Assembly (NCBI GenBank): GCA_029964075.1 | Contig: CM057135.1 | Location: 7,487,001-7,551,000 of the forward strand | From: Patiria pectinifera | Taxonomy: Eukaryota; Echinodermata; Asteroidea; Valvatida; Asterinidae | Direction: 5' to 3' | DNA length: 64,000 nt | Shown: in pieces, positions 29,530 to 42,807 of the stretch | Layout: each line of letters starts with the position of its first letter | Position numbering within the stretch: position 1 is the stretch's first letter | The notes under the pieces: model-generated | Seen by the model: the letters and a program-made list of their open reading frames with translations, nothing else | Databases searched by the model: none | Told to the model about the DNA's origin: nothing | Made by a program: the position numbers and the translations under genes

Positions 29530-31800
29530 GACTCGCTCAACACCATATTCAGGAAAGTTGGTGGTCTGGTTTTGAGGGGGTTGAGATGGTTTAATGCTGA
29601 TTTTTATCAGTTTTTGTTTGATTATTATTAAGAACGATTTCAGAGATGTTATTAATGAACGTAAAACTCAAGGTTGCCTTGATTTTTAAAAACAGAAGAG
29701 AGATCTGTAACTAACTGGAAACCTATCAGTCTGCTAATGTTGATTGTCAATTAATTCAAAAGTCATTCAAAATCGCCTGAAACGATCAATGCTTCTTTAT
29801 TATAAGGGAAGATTAATCATGTGGCGTAGCGGGAAGAGATATACAACCCAATGTGACGGTTATTAGACATGCTATTTCACTATGCAATTCTCAATTTAGA
29901 TCAAGAGAAGGTTTTTGATATAATATGTTCAGTGTCAGGGAAAAGATGGGTGTCGCACATCATTAATTTTAATCAATAATAATTGGATCCTTCCAGTTCA
30001 GTCATTGTAAATCATTGTATTAACGAACCTTTCAAGGTGTCGAGGGGTATTCGGCAGGGGTTCCCCGATCTCCACTGCTGTCTGAATAATTTTGTGTTGA
30101 AGGATTAGCAGCTGGTCTCGTTAGAAATAATAGTCCTGTATCAGAGGCTTTCCTGTACCTAACTTTCCGAGAGAAAATTGTCCAAATGCGGATGACAATA
30201 AAATACCATTTTTGGTTCTGATAATGGCGATTTTCATACTTTGGATATCACTTTTTTGGACTTTCAGTACAGGTTCGGGATCAAACATCAATTATCAAAA
30301 GTCCAATGGTCTCCGTGGTGGGCAAGTGGACAAATGGTCTGGATATTAAACCGGTTGGCTTCAACTGGGTAAATGACCACTTAAAAGTTCTGGCCATTTA
30401 TTTCGGATTAATGCTGACAATACTGGCAGGATTTGGTGAAGCCGAGTTGGTAAAAATTAATGAATGATGTTCATAATAAATGCAAAGGTATACAACGTTA
30501 ACGCTTAAAGTAAAAACAATGATTGTTGTGAACTGTTACATAGGTGCAAGCCAGTGCAACTATGGCGGTGTTCTTCATTGTCCGGATGATTACATTAATC
30601 AGATGGTAAGAAGTATAAAATGGGCTATTTTGGGGGGACGGTAACATCAACAAAATCAGCCGGAATGTGCAGCCCCGCCAACAAAGGGGGACAGAGTGTT
30701 TATCAAAGCCAAACTTCGTTCTTAAAAAATCAATGACCTCAAGAGATTTAGTAACGATTCTGGCAAGTTGAAGATTTTTGTTCCAATGTCTCAGTTAGTG
30801 GTTGTATTGTAGTAACTTGGTACGGTCCGTTAGTCGTACGGTCAGTAAACGATACGCAACCTTTTTACAAAGAGTTGCTCAGGGACTTCGAACAACCTGT
30901 CCTCAATGTAGACAAAACATTTTCATAATGAGACAAGGAAACTCACACTACATGGGAAAATAATTTTGTTATTAAAGCTCGGTTCATACTTCCTGCGAAT
31001 GCGAACGAGAATGTGTGACGTCAGGCAGAATTTTCGCACTGAGAATTCGCAAACGTTTAAACATTTCAACTCCGGCGAACTCCACAGCGAACTTTGGGAC
31101 GTCTAATTCGCTTCGCATTCACTTCCGCATGCAGTATGAAACGGGCTTTATACGGATCGTGACACTCTTTAATAGCATAGTCCAGTGCAGAACATTTTTT
31201 GCCTGGGCCGTGCCAGTTTTTGGAAAAATACCGATCAACGCCGACAGAATTATTGTTGCGACCACAAAGGAAAATGTCAAAAGTGACTACAGAGAGGGTC
31301 GTAACTATGAACTCTGTTAATACTTTGAAGGTCAAGAAGGATAAAAATAACATTGTTATCTTGGACTAATGTCAGAATGGTGTAATATTCACGACGAGGC
31401 AAACCAAGTTCAAAGGATTTGGGAAAGCGTGTTACATGCAGCTCGCAGACAACATAATGGGATAAATTTGGTGAAAACGGATTGGAGGGTGTACATTTTT
31501 CTTCGCGAGGAAGACGACAGAGACATTATTTTGGTACTATTGAAGCATAATGTTCTTCCATCCAACGAAAGACAAATTGAAACGTTTTGCTATAGATGAC
31601 GATAGATGGAGATTGAAAATAGAACACAGTCGTGTTTGTAAGATCACGTGGATTCTTGGCTATTTGTTGAAAATATCGAGAAGTATAATGGAAATCTCAA
31701 GCTTTTGTTTATCAGGCACAAATTGTATCTTGGGACAGAGTATTCAAACTTGTGTGTGTTTATTCATCATTGGTCGCCTACATAGGTTTAATGGAAAATA
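29530..31800 (+). mobile_element. Decayed L1/Tx1-like LINE
   Basis: Fragments of a reverse transcriptase can be read on the + strand in several frames: NWKPISLL near 29712, ILNLDQEKVFDII near 29886, VSRGIRQG near 30040, and GSNINYQKSNGL near 30277. The order NWRPISL, LDQEKAFD, RGIRQG and SGLKIN-K-S is that of L1/Tx1-type ORF2. Frames are broken many times. The 3' part (31150-31800) is less certain; it holds open frames such as WCNIHDEANQVQRIWESV. A short inverted-repeat element lies at 30973-31150. Confidence 0.65.
30973..31150. mobile_element. Candidate MITE of about 178 bp
   Basis: The left end TAAAGCTCGGTTCATACTTC and the reversed right end TAAAGCCCGTTTCATACTGC match at most positions, and the inner part repeats GAATGCGAA in both orientations. 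No clear target duplication is seen, so the exact borders are not fixed. Short elements with a TTCATACT end are common in marine invertebrates as I recall them. Confidence 0.55.
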
Positions 31801-31801
31801 A

Positions 31802-32339
31802 AAGGTGGTATCGATCGTTTTTGGCAGTGAAAAGGGAGGTTCATGCATGCAATGTTCTGGAATAATAGAAGATTCATAACCCGGCAAAAAACTATTAATC
31901 ATTCAACATCAGATTCATACTATAAGTGTAATTTGTATTGTCCAAGACGATCTGCTTTTCATTTTCAGAATTGACATTGTTGGTGAATGAATTTGGTGAA
32001 CATAATTTGGTATTTTTCCTTGCTTTGTCTATTAATTTGTAATCGTATTATTTTGTGTATCGTAGCCCCGTGTTTCAAGACTTCTACTGAATGATTAAAT
32101 TATTATGACTTGTGTTTGATGTACTGTAATTGTGAATTTATGTGATGAGAGTACAATTTTGCATTGTTTTTTTGTGTGTGATTGTTTGAATAAAGGGAGT
32201 TGTATGGCTCAACTTTCACACAAAAAAGGAATAATGGAAAAAAATGTATATTGTCAGTAGATTAGGCTTGGCACTAATGAACCAAATTTAGCATCATCCA
32301 AACTGGAGTGTGCCCATGGGTTTAGTCTTTCAGACAAGG
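31802..32339. other. Spacer between LINE remnant and satellite
   Basis: No gene seen. AT-rich sequence ends with TTGAATAAAGGGAGTTGTATG near 32188 (read in part), which may be a LINE 3' end. A partial, diverged satellite unit starts near 32240. Confidence 0.4.
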
Positions 32340-35300
32340 TACTAAAAAATGTGCACTTTGCTTATAACTGGGTGGATTTTTTTGTTTAAAGGGGCGTTTT
32401 TAACTGCGCACAAGTTAATGGGAAAAATATGTCATTTTCATATTTTGAGGCTGGGTACTAAAAATGCACTGATTCAGCCTTATCCCAAATTAAGTATGCC
32501 CAGTGATTTGGTCTTTCAGTTAATGAACTAAAAATGTGTACTTTATTTATTCATAGGGGGGACTTTTGGTTTTAAAGGAGCGTGTCAAAACTGTGCACAA
32601 AGTAATAGGACAAATATGTCATTTTCATAATGTGAGGCTGGGTACTAAAAATGCACCGATTCAGCCTTATCCCAAATTAAGTGTGCCCAGTGATTTGGTC
32701 TTTCAGATAATGAACTAAAAATTTGCACTTTATTTATTTCTAGGGGGGGGATTTTGGTTTTAAAGGAGCGTGTCAAAACTGTGCACAAAGTAATGGGAAA
32801 TATATGTCATTTTCATAATGTGAGGCTGGGTACTAAAAATGCACCGATTCAGCCTTATCCCAAAATAAGTGTGCCCAGTGATTTGGCTTTCAGATAATGA
32901 TCTAAAAACGTGCACTTTATTTATTTCTAGGGGGGGATTTATGTTTTAAAGGAGCGTGTCAAAACTGTGCACAAAGTAATGGAAAAATATGTCATTTTTT
33001 ATAATGTGAGGCTGGGTACTAAAAATGCACCGATTCAGCCTTATTCCAAATTAAGTGTACCCAGTGATTTGGTCTTTCAGATAATGAACTAAAAAAGTGC
33101 ACTTTATTTATTTCTAAGGGGGGGGGGAGGATTTTGGTTTTAAAAGAGCGTGTCAAAACTGTGCACAAAGTAATGGGAAAATATGTCATTTTCATAATGT
33201 GAGGCTGGGTACTAAAAATGCACCGATTCAGCCTTGTCCCAAAATTAAAAGTACCCACTGATTTGGTCTTTCAGATAATGATAAAAAAAATGTGCAATTT
33301 ATTTATTTCTAGGGGGGGGGGGGATTTTTGTTTTAAAGGAGCGTGTCAAAACTGTGCAAAAAGTAATGGGAAAAATATGTCATTTTCATAATGTGAGGCT
33401 GGGTACTAAAAATGCACCGATTCAGCCTTGTCCCAAATTAAGTGTGCAGAGAGGTTTGGTCTTTCAGATAATGATCTAAAAATGTGCACTTTATTATTTC
33501 TAGGGGGGGGGGTGTTTTAAAGGAGCGTGTCAAAACTGTGCACAAAGTAATAGTAAAAAAATGTCATTTTCATAATGTTAGACTGGGTACTAAAAATGCA
33601 CCGATTCAGCCTTGTCCCAAATTAAGTGTGCCCAGTGATTTGGTCTTTCAGATAATGAACTAAAAATGTGCACTTTATTTATTTCTAGGGGGGATTTATG
33701 TTTTAAAGGAGCGTGTCAAAACTGTGCACAAAGTAATGGGAAAAATATGTCATTTTCATAATGTGAGGCTGGGTACTAAAAATGCACCGATTCAGCCTTA
33801 TCCCAAATTAAGTGTGCCCAGTGATTTGGTCTTTCAGTTAATGAACTAAAAATGTGTACTTTATTTATTCATAGGGGGGACTTTTGGTTTTAAAGGAGCG
33901 TGTCAAAACTGTGCACAAAGTAATTGGAAAAATATGTCATTTTCATAATGTGAGGCTGGGTACTAAAAATGCACCGATTCAGCCTTGTCCCAAATTAAGT
34001 GTGCCCAGTGATTTGGTCTTTCAGATAATGAACTAAAAATTTGCACTTTATTTATTTCTAGGGGGGGATTTGGTTTTAAAGGAGCGTGTCAAAACTGTGC
34101 ACAAAGTAATGGGAAAAATATGTCATTTTCATAATGTGAGGCTGGGTACTAAAAATGCACCGATTCAGCCTTATCCCAAATTAAGTGTGCCCAGTGATTT
34201 GGTCTTTCAGATAATGATCTAAAAATGTGCACTTTATTTATTTCTAGGGGGGGATTTTTGTTTTAAAGGAGCGTGTCAAAACGGTGCACAAAGTAATGGG
34301 AAAAATGTCATTTTTTATAATGTGAGGCTGGGTACTAAAAATGCACCGATTCAGCCTTGTCCCAAATTAAGTGTGCCCAGTGATTTGATCTTTCAGATAA
34401 TGATCTAAAAACGAGCACTTTATTTATTTCTAGGGGGGGGGGGATTTTGGTTTTAAAGGAGCGTGTCAAAACTGTGCACAAAGTAAGGGGAAAAATATGT
34501 CATTTTCATAATGTGAGGCTGGGTACTAAAAATGCACCGATTCAGCCTTGTCCCAAATTAAGTAATAATGATAAAAAATGTGCACTTTACTTATTTCTAG
34601 GGGGGGATTTTGGTTTTAAAGGAGCGTGTCAAAACTGTGCACAAAGTAATGGGAAAAATATGTCATTTTCATAATGTGAGGCTGGGTACTAAAAATGCAC
34701 CGATTCAGCCTTATTCCAAATTGAGTGTACCCAGTGATTTGGTCTTTCAGATAATGAACTAAAAAAGTGCACTTTATTTATTTCTGGGGGGGGGGGGGAT
34801 GTTGGTTTTAAAAGAGCGTGTCAAAACTGTGCACAAAGTAATGGGAAAATGTCATTTTTAGGGGGGGGGGTTTGTTTTAAAGGAGCGTGTCAAAACTGTG
34901 CACAAAGTAATAGTAAAAAAATGTCATTTTCATAATGTTAGACTGGGTACTAAAAATGCACCGATTCAGCCTTGTCCCAAATTAAGTGTGCCCAGTGATT
35001 TGGTCTTTCAGATAATGAACTAAAAATGTGCACTTTATTTATTTCTAGGGGGGATTTATGTTTTAAAGGAGCGTGTCAAAACCGTGCACAAAGAAACGGG
35101 AAAAATATGTCATTTTCATAATGTGAGGCTGGGTACTAAAAATGCACCGATTCAGCCTTGTCCCAAATTAAGTGTGCCCAGAGGTTTTGTCTTTCAGATA
35201 ATGATAAAACAATTTGTATTTTATTTATTTCTAGGGGGGGATTTATGTTTTAAAGGAGCGTGTCAAAACTGTGCACAAAGTAATGGGAAAATATGTCATT

Positions 35301-36122
35301 TTCATAATGTGAGGCTGGGTACTAAAAATGCACCGATTCAGCCTTGTCCCAAATTAAGTGTGCCCAGTGATTAGGTCTTTCAGATAATGATAAAAAAATG
35401 TGCACTTTATTTATTTATAGGGGGGATTTTGGTTTTAAAGGAGCTTGTCAAAACTGTGCACAAAGTAATAGTAAAAATATGTCATTTTCATAATGTGAGG
35501 CTGGGTACTACAAATGCACTGATTCAGCCTTATCCCAAATTAAGTGTGCCCAATGATTTGGTCTTTCAGATAATGAACTAAAAACGTGCACTTTATTTAT
35601 TCCTAGGGGGGATTTTTGTTTTAAAGGAGCGTGTCAAAACTGTGCACAAAGTAATAGTAAAAAAATGTCATTTTCATAATGTGAGACTGGGTACTAAAAA
35701 TGCACCGATTCAGCATTGTCCCAAATTAGGTGTGCCCAGAGGTTTGGTCTTTCAGATAATGAACTAAAAATGTGCACTTTATTTATTTCTGGGGGGATTT
35801 ATGTTTTAAAGGAGCGTGTCAAAACTGTGCACAAAGTAATGAGAAAAAAATATGTCATTTTCATAATGTGAGACTGGGTACTAAAAATGCACCGATTCAG
35901 CCTTGTCCCAAATTAAGTGTGCCCAGAGGTTTGGTCTTTCAGATAATGAACTAAATATGTGTATTTTATTTATTTCTAGGGGGGGGGATTTATGTTTTAA
36001 AGGAGCGTGTCAAAACTGTGCACAAAGTAATGGGAAAATATGTCATTTTCATAATGTGGGACAAGGCTGAATCGGTGCATTTTTAGTACCCAGTCTCACA
36101 TTATGAAAATGACATTTTTTTC
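32240..36122. repeat. Satellite array of about 187-bp units, about 20 copies
   Basis: Each unit has the landmarks TGCACTTTATTTATTTCTAG, a G-run of 5-13, TTTTAAAGGAGCGTGTCAAA, CTGTGCACAAAGTAATGGG, ATGTCATTTTCATAATGTGA, GGCTGGGTACTAAAAATGCA and CCGATTCAGCCTTGTCCCAA. Spacing between landmarks is about 185-190 bp. The G-run varies most. The first unit is the most diverged. Some units are shortened, for instance near 34560 and 34860. The last piece (36058-36122) is inverted relative to the rest. Runs of open frame through the units (for example 35084-35374) are by-products of the repeat. Confidence 0.95.
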
Positions 36123-36129
36123 CTATTAT

Positions 36130-36646
36130 GCATCTCACGTAGACACGAAACATGAAGCATGAAGCACGTAACACGTAACACGGTTTAATCTACATAAACA
36201 AAACAAAGAATAACAAATACAAATCAGGATTGATACACAAAAACAATATTACAAATGTCCAGTTAGTGGTAAATCAGCTGTAGCACATGTGCGAATCCCA
36301 TGTAATGTTGTATATTAAACTTTTACACAAAGTTTCCCCAATAAATTAACCCAGAAATATTACTTTTATCCCACAAATATCTAGATGGCCATGTTCTATA
36401 TACGTCTAACAATCATACAAAAGGATTTAGAAATTATTAAACTTACGACTTTGGGCTGTCCAAAACAACAAATCGCCTGACGAAAAGTGACGTTGGCATG
36501 AAAAGTTTGACGTTATCTAAACGTTTTTACCCAACTGACTTGTTTTACGGTGGTGTGCAATAGCGCCCTCTCTTGACAAAGAATACAGATACACAAAAAG
36601 TTAACCTAATTAGCATATTACACAAACGAAACATTCTGACCCAACA
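36130..36646 (-). repeat. BEL/Pao 3' LTR
   Basis: 517 bp, nearly identical to 42264-42807. On the minus strand it starts TGTTGGGTCAG. The bases just inside (36647-36658, minus strand AAGGGGTCGGGA) are a plausible polypurine tract. The outer border is in an inverted satellite piece. Confidence 0.9.
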
Positions 36647-36929
36647 TCCCGACCCCTTAAATGTCACAACCAACCCCAAACAACATTTACCTAAATCATA
36701 CAAAAAATAAGGGAGAATGTGAGTGCCCCTTTAAGTTGACTTCCACTGGTGGTTTAGGGTTTTCAATTATACATCATAACACAAGTTATACACACACAAA
36801 GGAAAGTTTCTGGATCTAAACATATGAATCATCAGCTATTTGTACTACATACTCTAACCTTTGGAACTACATGTACTGGAAAACACGATATAAAACAAAC
36901 AAAAACACTTGTAGAGGCCAACAACCAAT

Positions 36930-39072
36930 TTATGTTTCAGATCTTTCTACTGTTTCCAGAAGACAAAGTTTCTGGACTGGTCTCATCAAGGTAGATGACA
37001 TTGTCTTCACCTTGGCTGATCTGACTAGCTGGTCCCCTCCCTGATGTGTTTCAACAACTCGGCCTAGAAGCCATTTACTCCTTGGCAAGTCACTATCAAC
37101 GACAAGCACCAAGTCTCCAACCTGGATATTCCTCTTTGGCTCAAACCATTTCCGTCTTTCTTGCAGCATAGGAAGGTACTCCCGAATCCATCTTCTCCAA
37201 AAAACATCGGCCAAATATTGTACCTGCCTCCATCTCCTCTTTCCATACATATCTTTTTTGTCGAATACACCAGGTGGCAGGACATGCCCTACACGAAGCA
37301 GAAGTAAGTGATTGGGAGTTAGCGGCTCTAGGTCATTCACATCATCTGATACTGTAGTTATCGGCCTTCCATTGATGATAGACTCCACCAGACACTGAAG
37401 TGTAGACAAACTCTCGTCGTACATGGTTTGCTCTTTCATGAGAGAAGTCATCAGCTTTCGCGTGGTCCTAATCTGCCTTTCCCAGATTCCGCCCATATGC
37501 GATGCCGTAGGGGGATTAAATTTCCACTTCACCCTTTTCTGAAGGAAGAACTCATTGACCTTCTGCTGATCTAGGGACTGTGTAGCTTCTCTAAGCTCTC
37601 TCTCGGCGCCCACAAAGTTGGACCCGTTATCGGACCTGATCTCTTCCGGCTCTCCACGTCGACACATGAACCGTTGTAACGCGTTGATGAAAGAATCCGC
37701 TTCCATGGTATGTAGGACTTAAATATGAACGGCTCGAACAACTAGACAGGTAAAGATACACCCGTAGCGTTTGACCAAGCTTCGACCTTGTTTAACCATG
37801 AACGGACCAAAACAATTCACTCCAACAAAACTGAATGGTGGCTTGTTTGGCGTGACCCTGTCAGATGGCCATCTTTTGCTTGACTGGTGTGGCTGATTGA
37901 CGTCTACACCCAAAACAATCACGCAAAATACTGCGGACAGTAGACCTGGCCTTGATCAACCAATATCTTTGACGCAATAGGGAAAGTACGTGCTCTCTTC
38001 CAGAGTGCCCCGATTCTTGATGGAATTGTCTGACAATCAGAGTGACTACATGGTGATTTTTAGGCAACACGGCCGGACGTTTCACTCCCTCGTCTACTGG
38101 AGCATTCTTCAGACGACCACCAATCCTAATGATACCATCAGAGGACAACACTGGGTCAAGCTTGTATAAAGGACTTGTCTTCTTGATGTAGTCCTTTGAC
38201 CTTCTGGAGTCTACCTTGTCCTTCTGGAGGAACTTCAACTCTTCACATAAGGACTGTCTCTGGATATACAATATGATAGCATCCTCTGCCCTCGTCATCT
38301 CATCTACGGCCAGTAGCTTCTGCATGTCTACTGTCGGTTGCTTCCTTGCCTTGGATCGCAAGTAGTTTTTCACCCGCAACAACCATGCCACATTCTTCTT
38401 CAATCTATGCCATGAGGAATGCCTCTTCAACAACCTGTCTACCACATCGACCTGTTCCATCTTGTTTACAGCACATACAGTAACCACCTCCTTGTCTAGC
38501 TTTATCTCTGGATTTTCATCTGATAGATCTCTCAGGCTTGGTGATTTTGGCCATTCACTATCTTTCAGGCAAAGGAAGTCGGGTCCATTGAGCCATCGCT
38601 TGTTAGTAAGCAGCTCCTCAGCTGTTTGTCCTCTTGAAACATCGTCGGCTGGATTAAGCCTAGACACAACATGATGCCATTGACTGGGTGATGACCCGCT
38701 ATGGATAACTGCAACTCTATTTGCCACGAATGTGAGAAACCGTCGCTCCTCATTCTTCACATACTGCAGTACTATGGTGCTGTCTGTCCAAAATACTGAA
38801 TCCTCTAATGACACATCTAACTCTCTACGAACCATCGCATCAAGTTTGATGGAGAGTGTCGCACCCATCAATTCCAACCTTGGTATAGTCATCTTTTTTA
38901 GGGGGGCTAGATGTGACTTGGCCAAAAGAAGGCAAGACCGCTTGTCGCCTTCTGAGTTTGTCATCCGCAAGTAGGTTGTCGCTCCGTAAGCTACTTCTGA
39001 TGCATCCGAGAAATGGTGCAGTTGGTATTTGACTACCTCTCCAAAACCATAAGGCTTGATACTCCTATTCAC
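36930..39072 (-). pseudogene. BEL/Pao RNase H and integrase region
   Basis: Part of the pol gene. The RNase H part shows HHFSDASEVAYGATTYLR and an FWTDSTIVLQYVKNEERRF stretch. The integrase part has an H2C2 zinc domain (GHSGREHVLSLLRQRYW, with RDCFGCRR), a core with RSDNGSNFVGAERELREA, and a C-terminal GDLVLVVDSDLPRSKWLLGR segment typical of the domain found at the end of BEL integrases. Broken about twice. Confidence 0.9.
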
Positions 39073-41017
39073 CCTGAACTGTTCTATCTTGGGTAGTTCT
39101 TGTTTCCACTCTTCTTGTCAATGGCTTGTCGCTGGGACTGATTTTATAGCCAAAACAGTCCAGTTCAACGTCCCACTGCATTCCGAGCGCTCTCTCGGTC
39201 GGTAATGCCTCGTAGTTCAGATCGAGCTCCTTGACATCCTTCGCTCTCTCTTCGATGGGGATGGACGCAAGAACTCGTGGGTTGCTGCTTACCCACTTTG
39301 TCAACCTAAAACCTCCTCTAGCAAGAAGACTACGGAGTTCCTGTGCCAGCTGAATTCCTTTCTCTTCACTGGGGACAGATTTCAAACAGTCATCTACATA
39401 AAAATTACGCATGACTGTGTCGACTGTGTCAGGTTGGAAGTCTGTTCGATTATCTTCAGCGGTACGTTGCAGAGCGAAAGTACAACAGCTTGGACTCCAA
39501 GTACCACCGAAGGGGTGTACAGTCATCCTATACACACTCGGCTGTCGAGAGCTGTCACCATCAGACCACCACAGATATCTCAAGACATCTCGCTCTTCAT
39601 GAGTGACTTTGACCTGATGGAACATGGCTTGAACATCAGCCATAAGTGCCACTGTCTCTTGCCGAAACCTCAAGAGTACCCCCAACAGCTTGTTGGTCAA
39701 ATCTGGTCCACTTAGCACCTCGTCGTTGAGTGATGTTCCAAAATGCTTAGACGCACAGTCGAATACTATGCGAACCTTGTCAGGCTTCTTCGGATTATAC
39801 ACCGGGTGATGTGGGAGATACCACACGGTGCCGTTTGAGGGATGAACTTCCTCTCCTGGAACACTTTCTCCATAACCGTTGTTGATGAGATCCTGCATGC
39901 CTTCAGTGTACTTAGCGTGCAGTAGTGTGTCTCTCTGTAGCCGCTTGCCCAACGAAAAAAGACGTCGTTCCGCAACAGTGCGATTATCAACCAAGTGCGG
40001 AGGATAATTCTTAAATGGGATCGCTAACTCGTAGTGCCCATCTGTGAGACGAACACTTTCTTCCCATATCGCAATAGCCTGCTTGTCCTTCACCGACATC
40101 CCCTTGGTGTCATCATGAATGGAATCAGTCGTGTCCAACTTCCAGAACATCTGTAGTTGTCTCTCTAAACTTTCGTCGGCGGCAATGAAGTTGGATGTGG
40201 CTGTGTGCTTGTTCGCCATTCCCAGTGGTCCATTCAGCGACCATCCGAGCTCTGTTCTTGTCGCATATGGGGCATTCCTCTCACCCTTCTTGCCTTCTAA
40301 TGGCATCAGTGCTTCTGGTACATCTTGCCCAATCAAAAGCTGTACTCGACCTTTGTCAACCTGTGGCAGTCTTGTATACACCAACGGAAGTTCAACTGGT
40401 TGTTTGCAGTCGATACCGCTAACTGTCAAACTGATGACAGTTGTCGCTGTTTGCACGTTTGCCCCTGCCAATGTTGTGAGAGACAATTGCTGCTGTTGAC
40501 CGCAAAGTTTCAGTCGCTTCGCCAACTCTTCTGTGCAGAAGGTGCTCGTGGACCCACTGTCCAAGAGCGCATATGTGTCGATGCAAACGCCACTACCCTT
40601 GGCCTTGACCTTGACCGCAACAATGGGCAACGCAACTCTCATCACGCCGACCCCTGTGACATTACAGCTCGTGTCAACCTCTGTGTCGGTGAAACCACTT
40701 TGCACTGATGCCGCTGGTTCTGCTGGTGCCGTCGTGACCTCAGTTCTTGGGGTATACTGACCTACGGGGATGGTTTTAATCTGGTGCAAGAATTTAGTAT
40801 GCTTTTTCCCACACCCTGCGACAGAGCAAACTCGGTTTAAGGTACATGAATTTGACATATGTCCAGGTCTCAAACAGTTATAGCACAGTTTTGTTGCCCT
40901 AGCAAATTCAAATCTGTCTTCTGGTTTCTTACTCTTAAACTCTGTACACCCAAACAAGGTGTGACTACCGTTACACAGTACACATGTCATGTTACCAGGT
41001 TTAACATTTGTCATCAT
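39065..41017 (-). pseudogene. BEL/Pao zinc knuckle, protease and reverse transcriptase region
   Basis: Begins with two Cys-rich knuckles (CVLCNGSHTLFGC, CYNCLRPGHMSNSC). The aspartic protease follows with ALLDSGSTSTFC and VQLLIGQDVP. The linker and reverse transcriptase show YLPHHPVYNPKKPDKVRIVF, DCASKHFGTSLND, the FHQVKV palm motif and NFYVDDCLKS (YVDD) typical of the Pao family. A 650-residue open frame covers the region. Confidence 0.92.
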
Positions 41018-42124
41018 GGTGTAACTACCTTTGCTTTCTGAGTATTTACTTCCTGAATGTAACCCATGGCATTAAGGGTCTCCCTACAGGTTTTCAGATC
41101 ATCTGCATACTCTCTTAGTGCTTTCTTGTCATGTGGGCTAATACTACTACCCTCAGTAACCTTGTTCACCCAAGCTTCAGCAATCGTGTAATTGTTACCA
41201 AACCTTTCCTTAAGCAAGGCTTTAGCCTTCTTATACCCTTCAAGTGGCTGCATCACAGAACAACACTGTATCACTTTCTTTGCCTTACCAGTACAGTACT
41301 GTAACAACCGAATCAACTTAGCACTGTCCTCCAAATTGGAGTTGTCCACACTGTTCTCAAAGGATCTTATGAATGCCCAATACTGCAAAGGATCTCCATC
41401 GTATGTCAAAAGTTCTGCTTTCGGCAGCTGTAACACCTCAAGCAGCCGTTGTTGCTGCTTTTGACCCTGCTGCACCAGCTCAAGAACCGTTGTTTCACTG
41501 TTCTTGTGCGCGCTGTCAGGTTCTGCTGTCAGGTTCTGCTGTCTTGACTGGATCCACGGTCTTGTCCGGTTCTGAAGTCTTGTTTGGATCCACTGTCGTC
41601 TCAGCCTCTGGCTTCGTATCTGGTTCCTTCATTCCGTCGAACTCCAACTTGGTGGTTTGACATGCTGGAGATGTATCCACTACTTCAGGTGTACTCTGTG
41701 GGGGTGTCGCAATCCGCACTTCACTGTTGTTTGATGCGTGTACTGAGAAGGTATCGCAATGTTCATTGCTGTCGTTAAGTGCAAACACAGCCTCCTCCGC
41801 TTCTGCCATAGCCAACTTTGTTTGCAGGGCCAAGTGTCTCTTTCTTTGATGAAGCTTCAACTCTTCGTCTTCAAGGGCTTGCAGCTGATGCAACATGGCC
41901 GCTTCTGCTTCTAAAGCAACCTTTCTGGCAGCTGCTTTCACTCTGGCACCGGTCACTGATGTTGATGTCCTGCTGACCTTTGACCTGCATTGACTCACAG
42001 AATCTTGCGGACGAATGAGGTCATCATGTTCACTGGTGTCTGATGTGGCCCCATGCTCCGATGCTGAACGGCTTTCACCGTGGCGTGACATTCCTGTCTC
42101 AGTAGTACTCATGACGATGCCCAA
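41014..42124 (-). pseudogene. BEL/Pao gag region
   Basis: The 5' part encodes a polar N-terminus, a coiled coil (ALEAEAAMLHQLQALEDEEL) and an acidic Pro/Thr linker. The 3' part is the conserved BEL gag domain with AELLTYDGDPLQYWAFIRSF and a KAKALLKERFGNNYTIAEAW stretch. This matches the large gag-like domain that precedes the zinc knuckles in BEL/Pao. About one break. Confidence 0.85.
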
Positions 42125-42263
42125 ATCTTAAAGTCCAGTCATTAAACTCATGTAAAGGATGGCACTTAAACGTTCCAGTGAACTTGACTTTGTATGTAAT
42201 GACGAATGACTAGTACACAATCATGTACATGTATCAGCAACAGTAACTCGCATCTTTAATCAC

Positions 42264-42807
42264 GCATCTCACGTAGACACGAAACATGAAGCATGAAGCA
42301 AGTAACACGTAACACGGTTTAATCTACATAAACAAAACAAAGAATAACAAATACAAATTAGGATTGATACACAAAAACAATATTACAAATGTCCAGTTAG
42401 TGGTAAATCAGCTGTAGCACATGTGCGAATCCCATGTAATGTTGTATATTAAAGTCTATATGCACACATTTTACATGACACTTTTACACAAAGTTTCCCC
42501 AATAAATTAACCCAGAAATATTACTTTTATCCCACAAATATCTAGATGGCCATGTTCTATATATGTCTAACAATCATACAAAAGGATTTAGAAATTATTA
42601 AACTTACGACTTTGGGCTGTCCAAAACAACAAATCGCCTGACGAAAAGTGACGTTGACATGAAAAGTTTGACGTTATCTAAACGTTTTTACCCAACTGAC
42701 TTGTTTTACGGTGGTGTGCAATAGCGCCCTCTCTTGACAAAGAATACAGATACACAAAAAGTTAACCTAATTAGCATATTACACAAACGAAACATTCTGA
42801 CCCAACA
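42264..42807 (-). repeat. BEL/Pao 5' LTR
   Basis: 544 bp, matching 36130-36646 except for about four substitutions and an extra 27 bp near 42453. The outer border at 42807 adjoins sequence that encodes the inside of a LINE reverse transcriptase. Confidence 0.9.

Larger units (their letters stand above)
36130..42807 (-). mobile_element. BEL/Pao LTR retrotransposon, nearly complete, young
   Basis: Two LTRs of 517 and 544 bp bound a minus-strand gag-pol with zinc knuckles, aspartic protease, reverse transcriptase, RNase H and integrase in BEL/Pao order. The LTRs differ by about four substitutions and one 27-bp indel, so the insertion is recent. Coding content is close to full length but broken about four or five times. 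No matching target duplication is seen: the left side is satellite and the right side is the inside of a LINE. Confidence 0.93.

Noticed and set aside
32349-35954. Series of 60-96-codon open frames encoding ICHFHNVRLGTKNAPIQP-like peptides
   Set aside because: They are the same satellite unit read in one frame; unit length varies, so no stable protein is encoded.
38462-41660. Several + strand frames over the BEL element
   Set aside because: They mirror the minus-strand gag-pol and have no domain pattern of their own.
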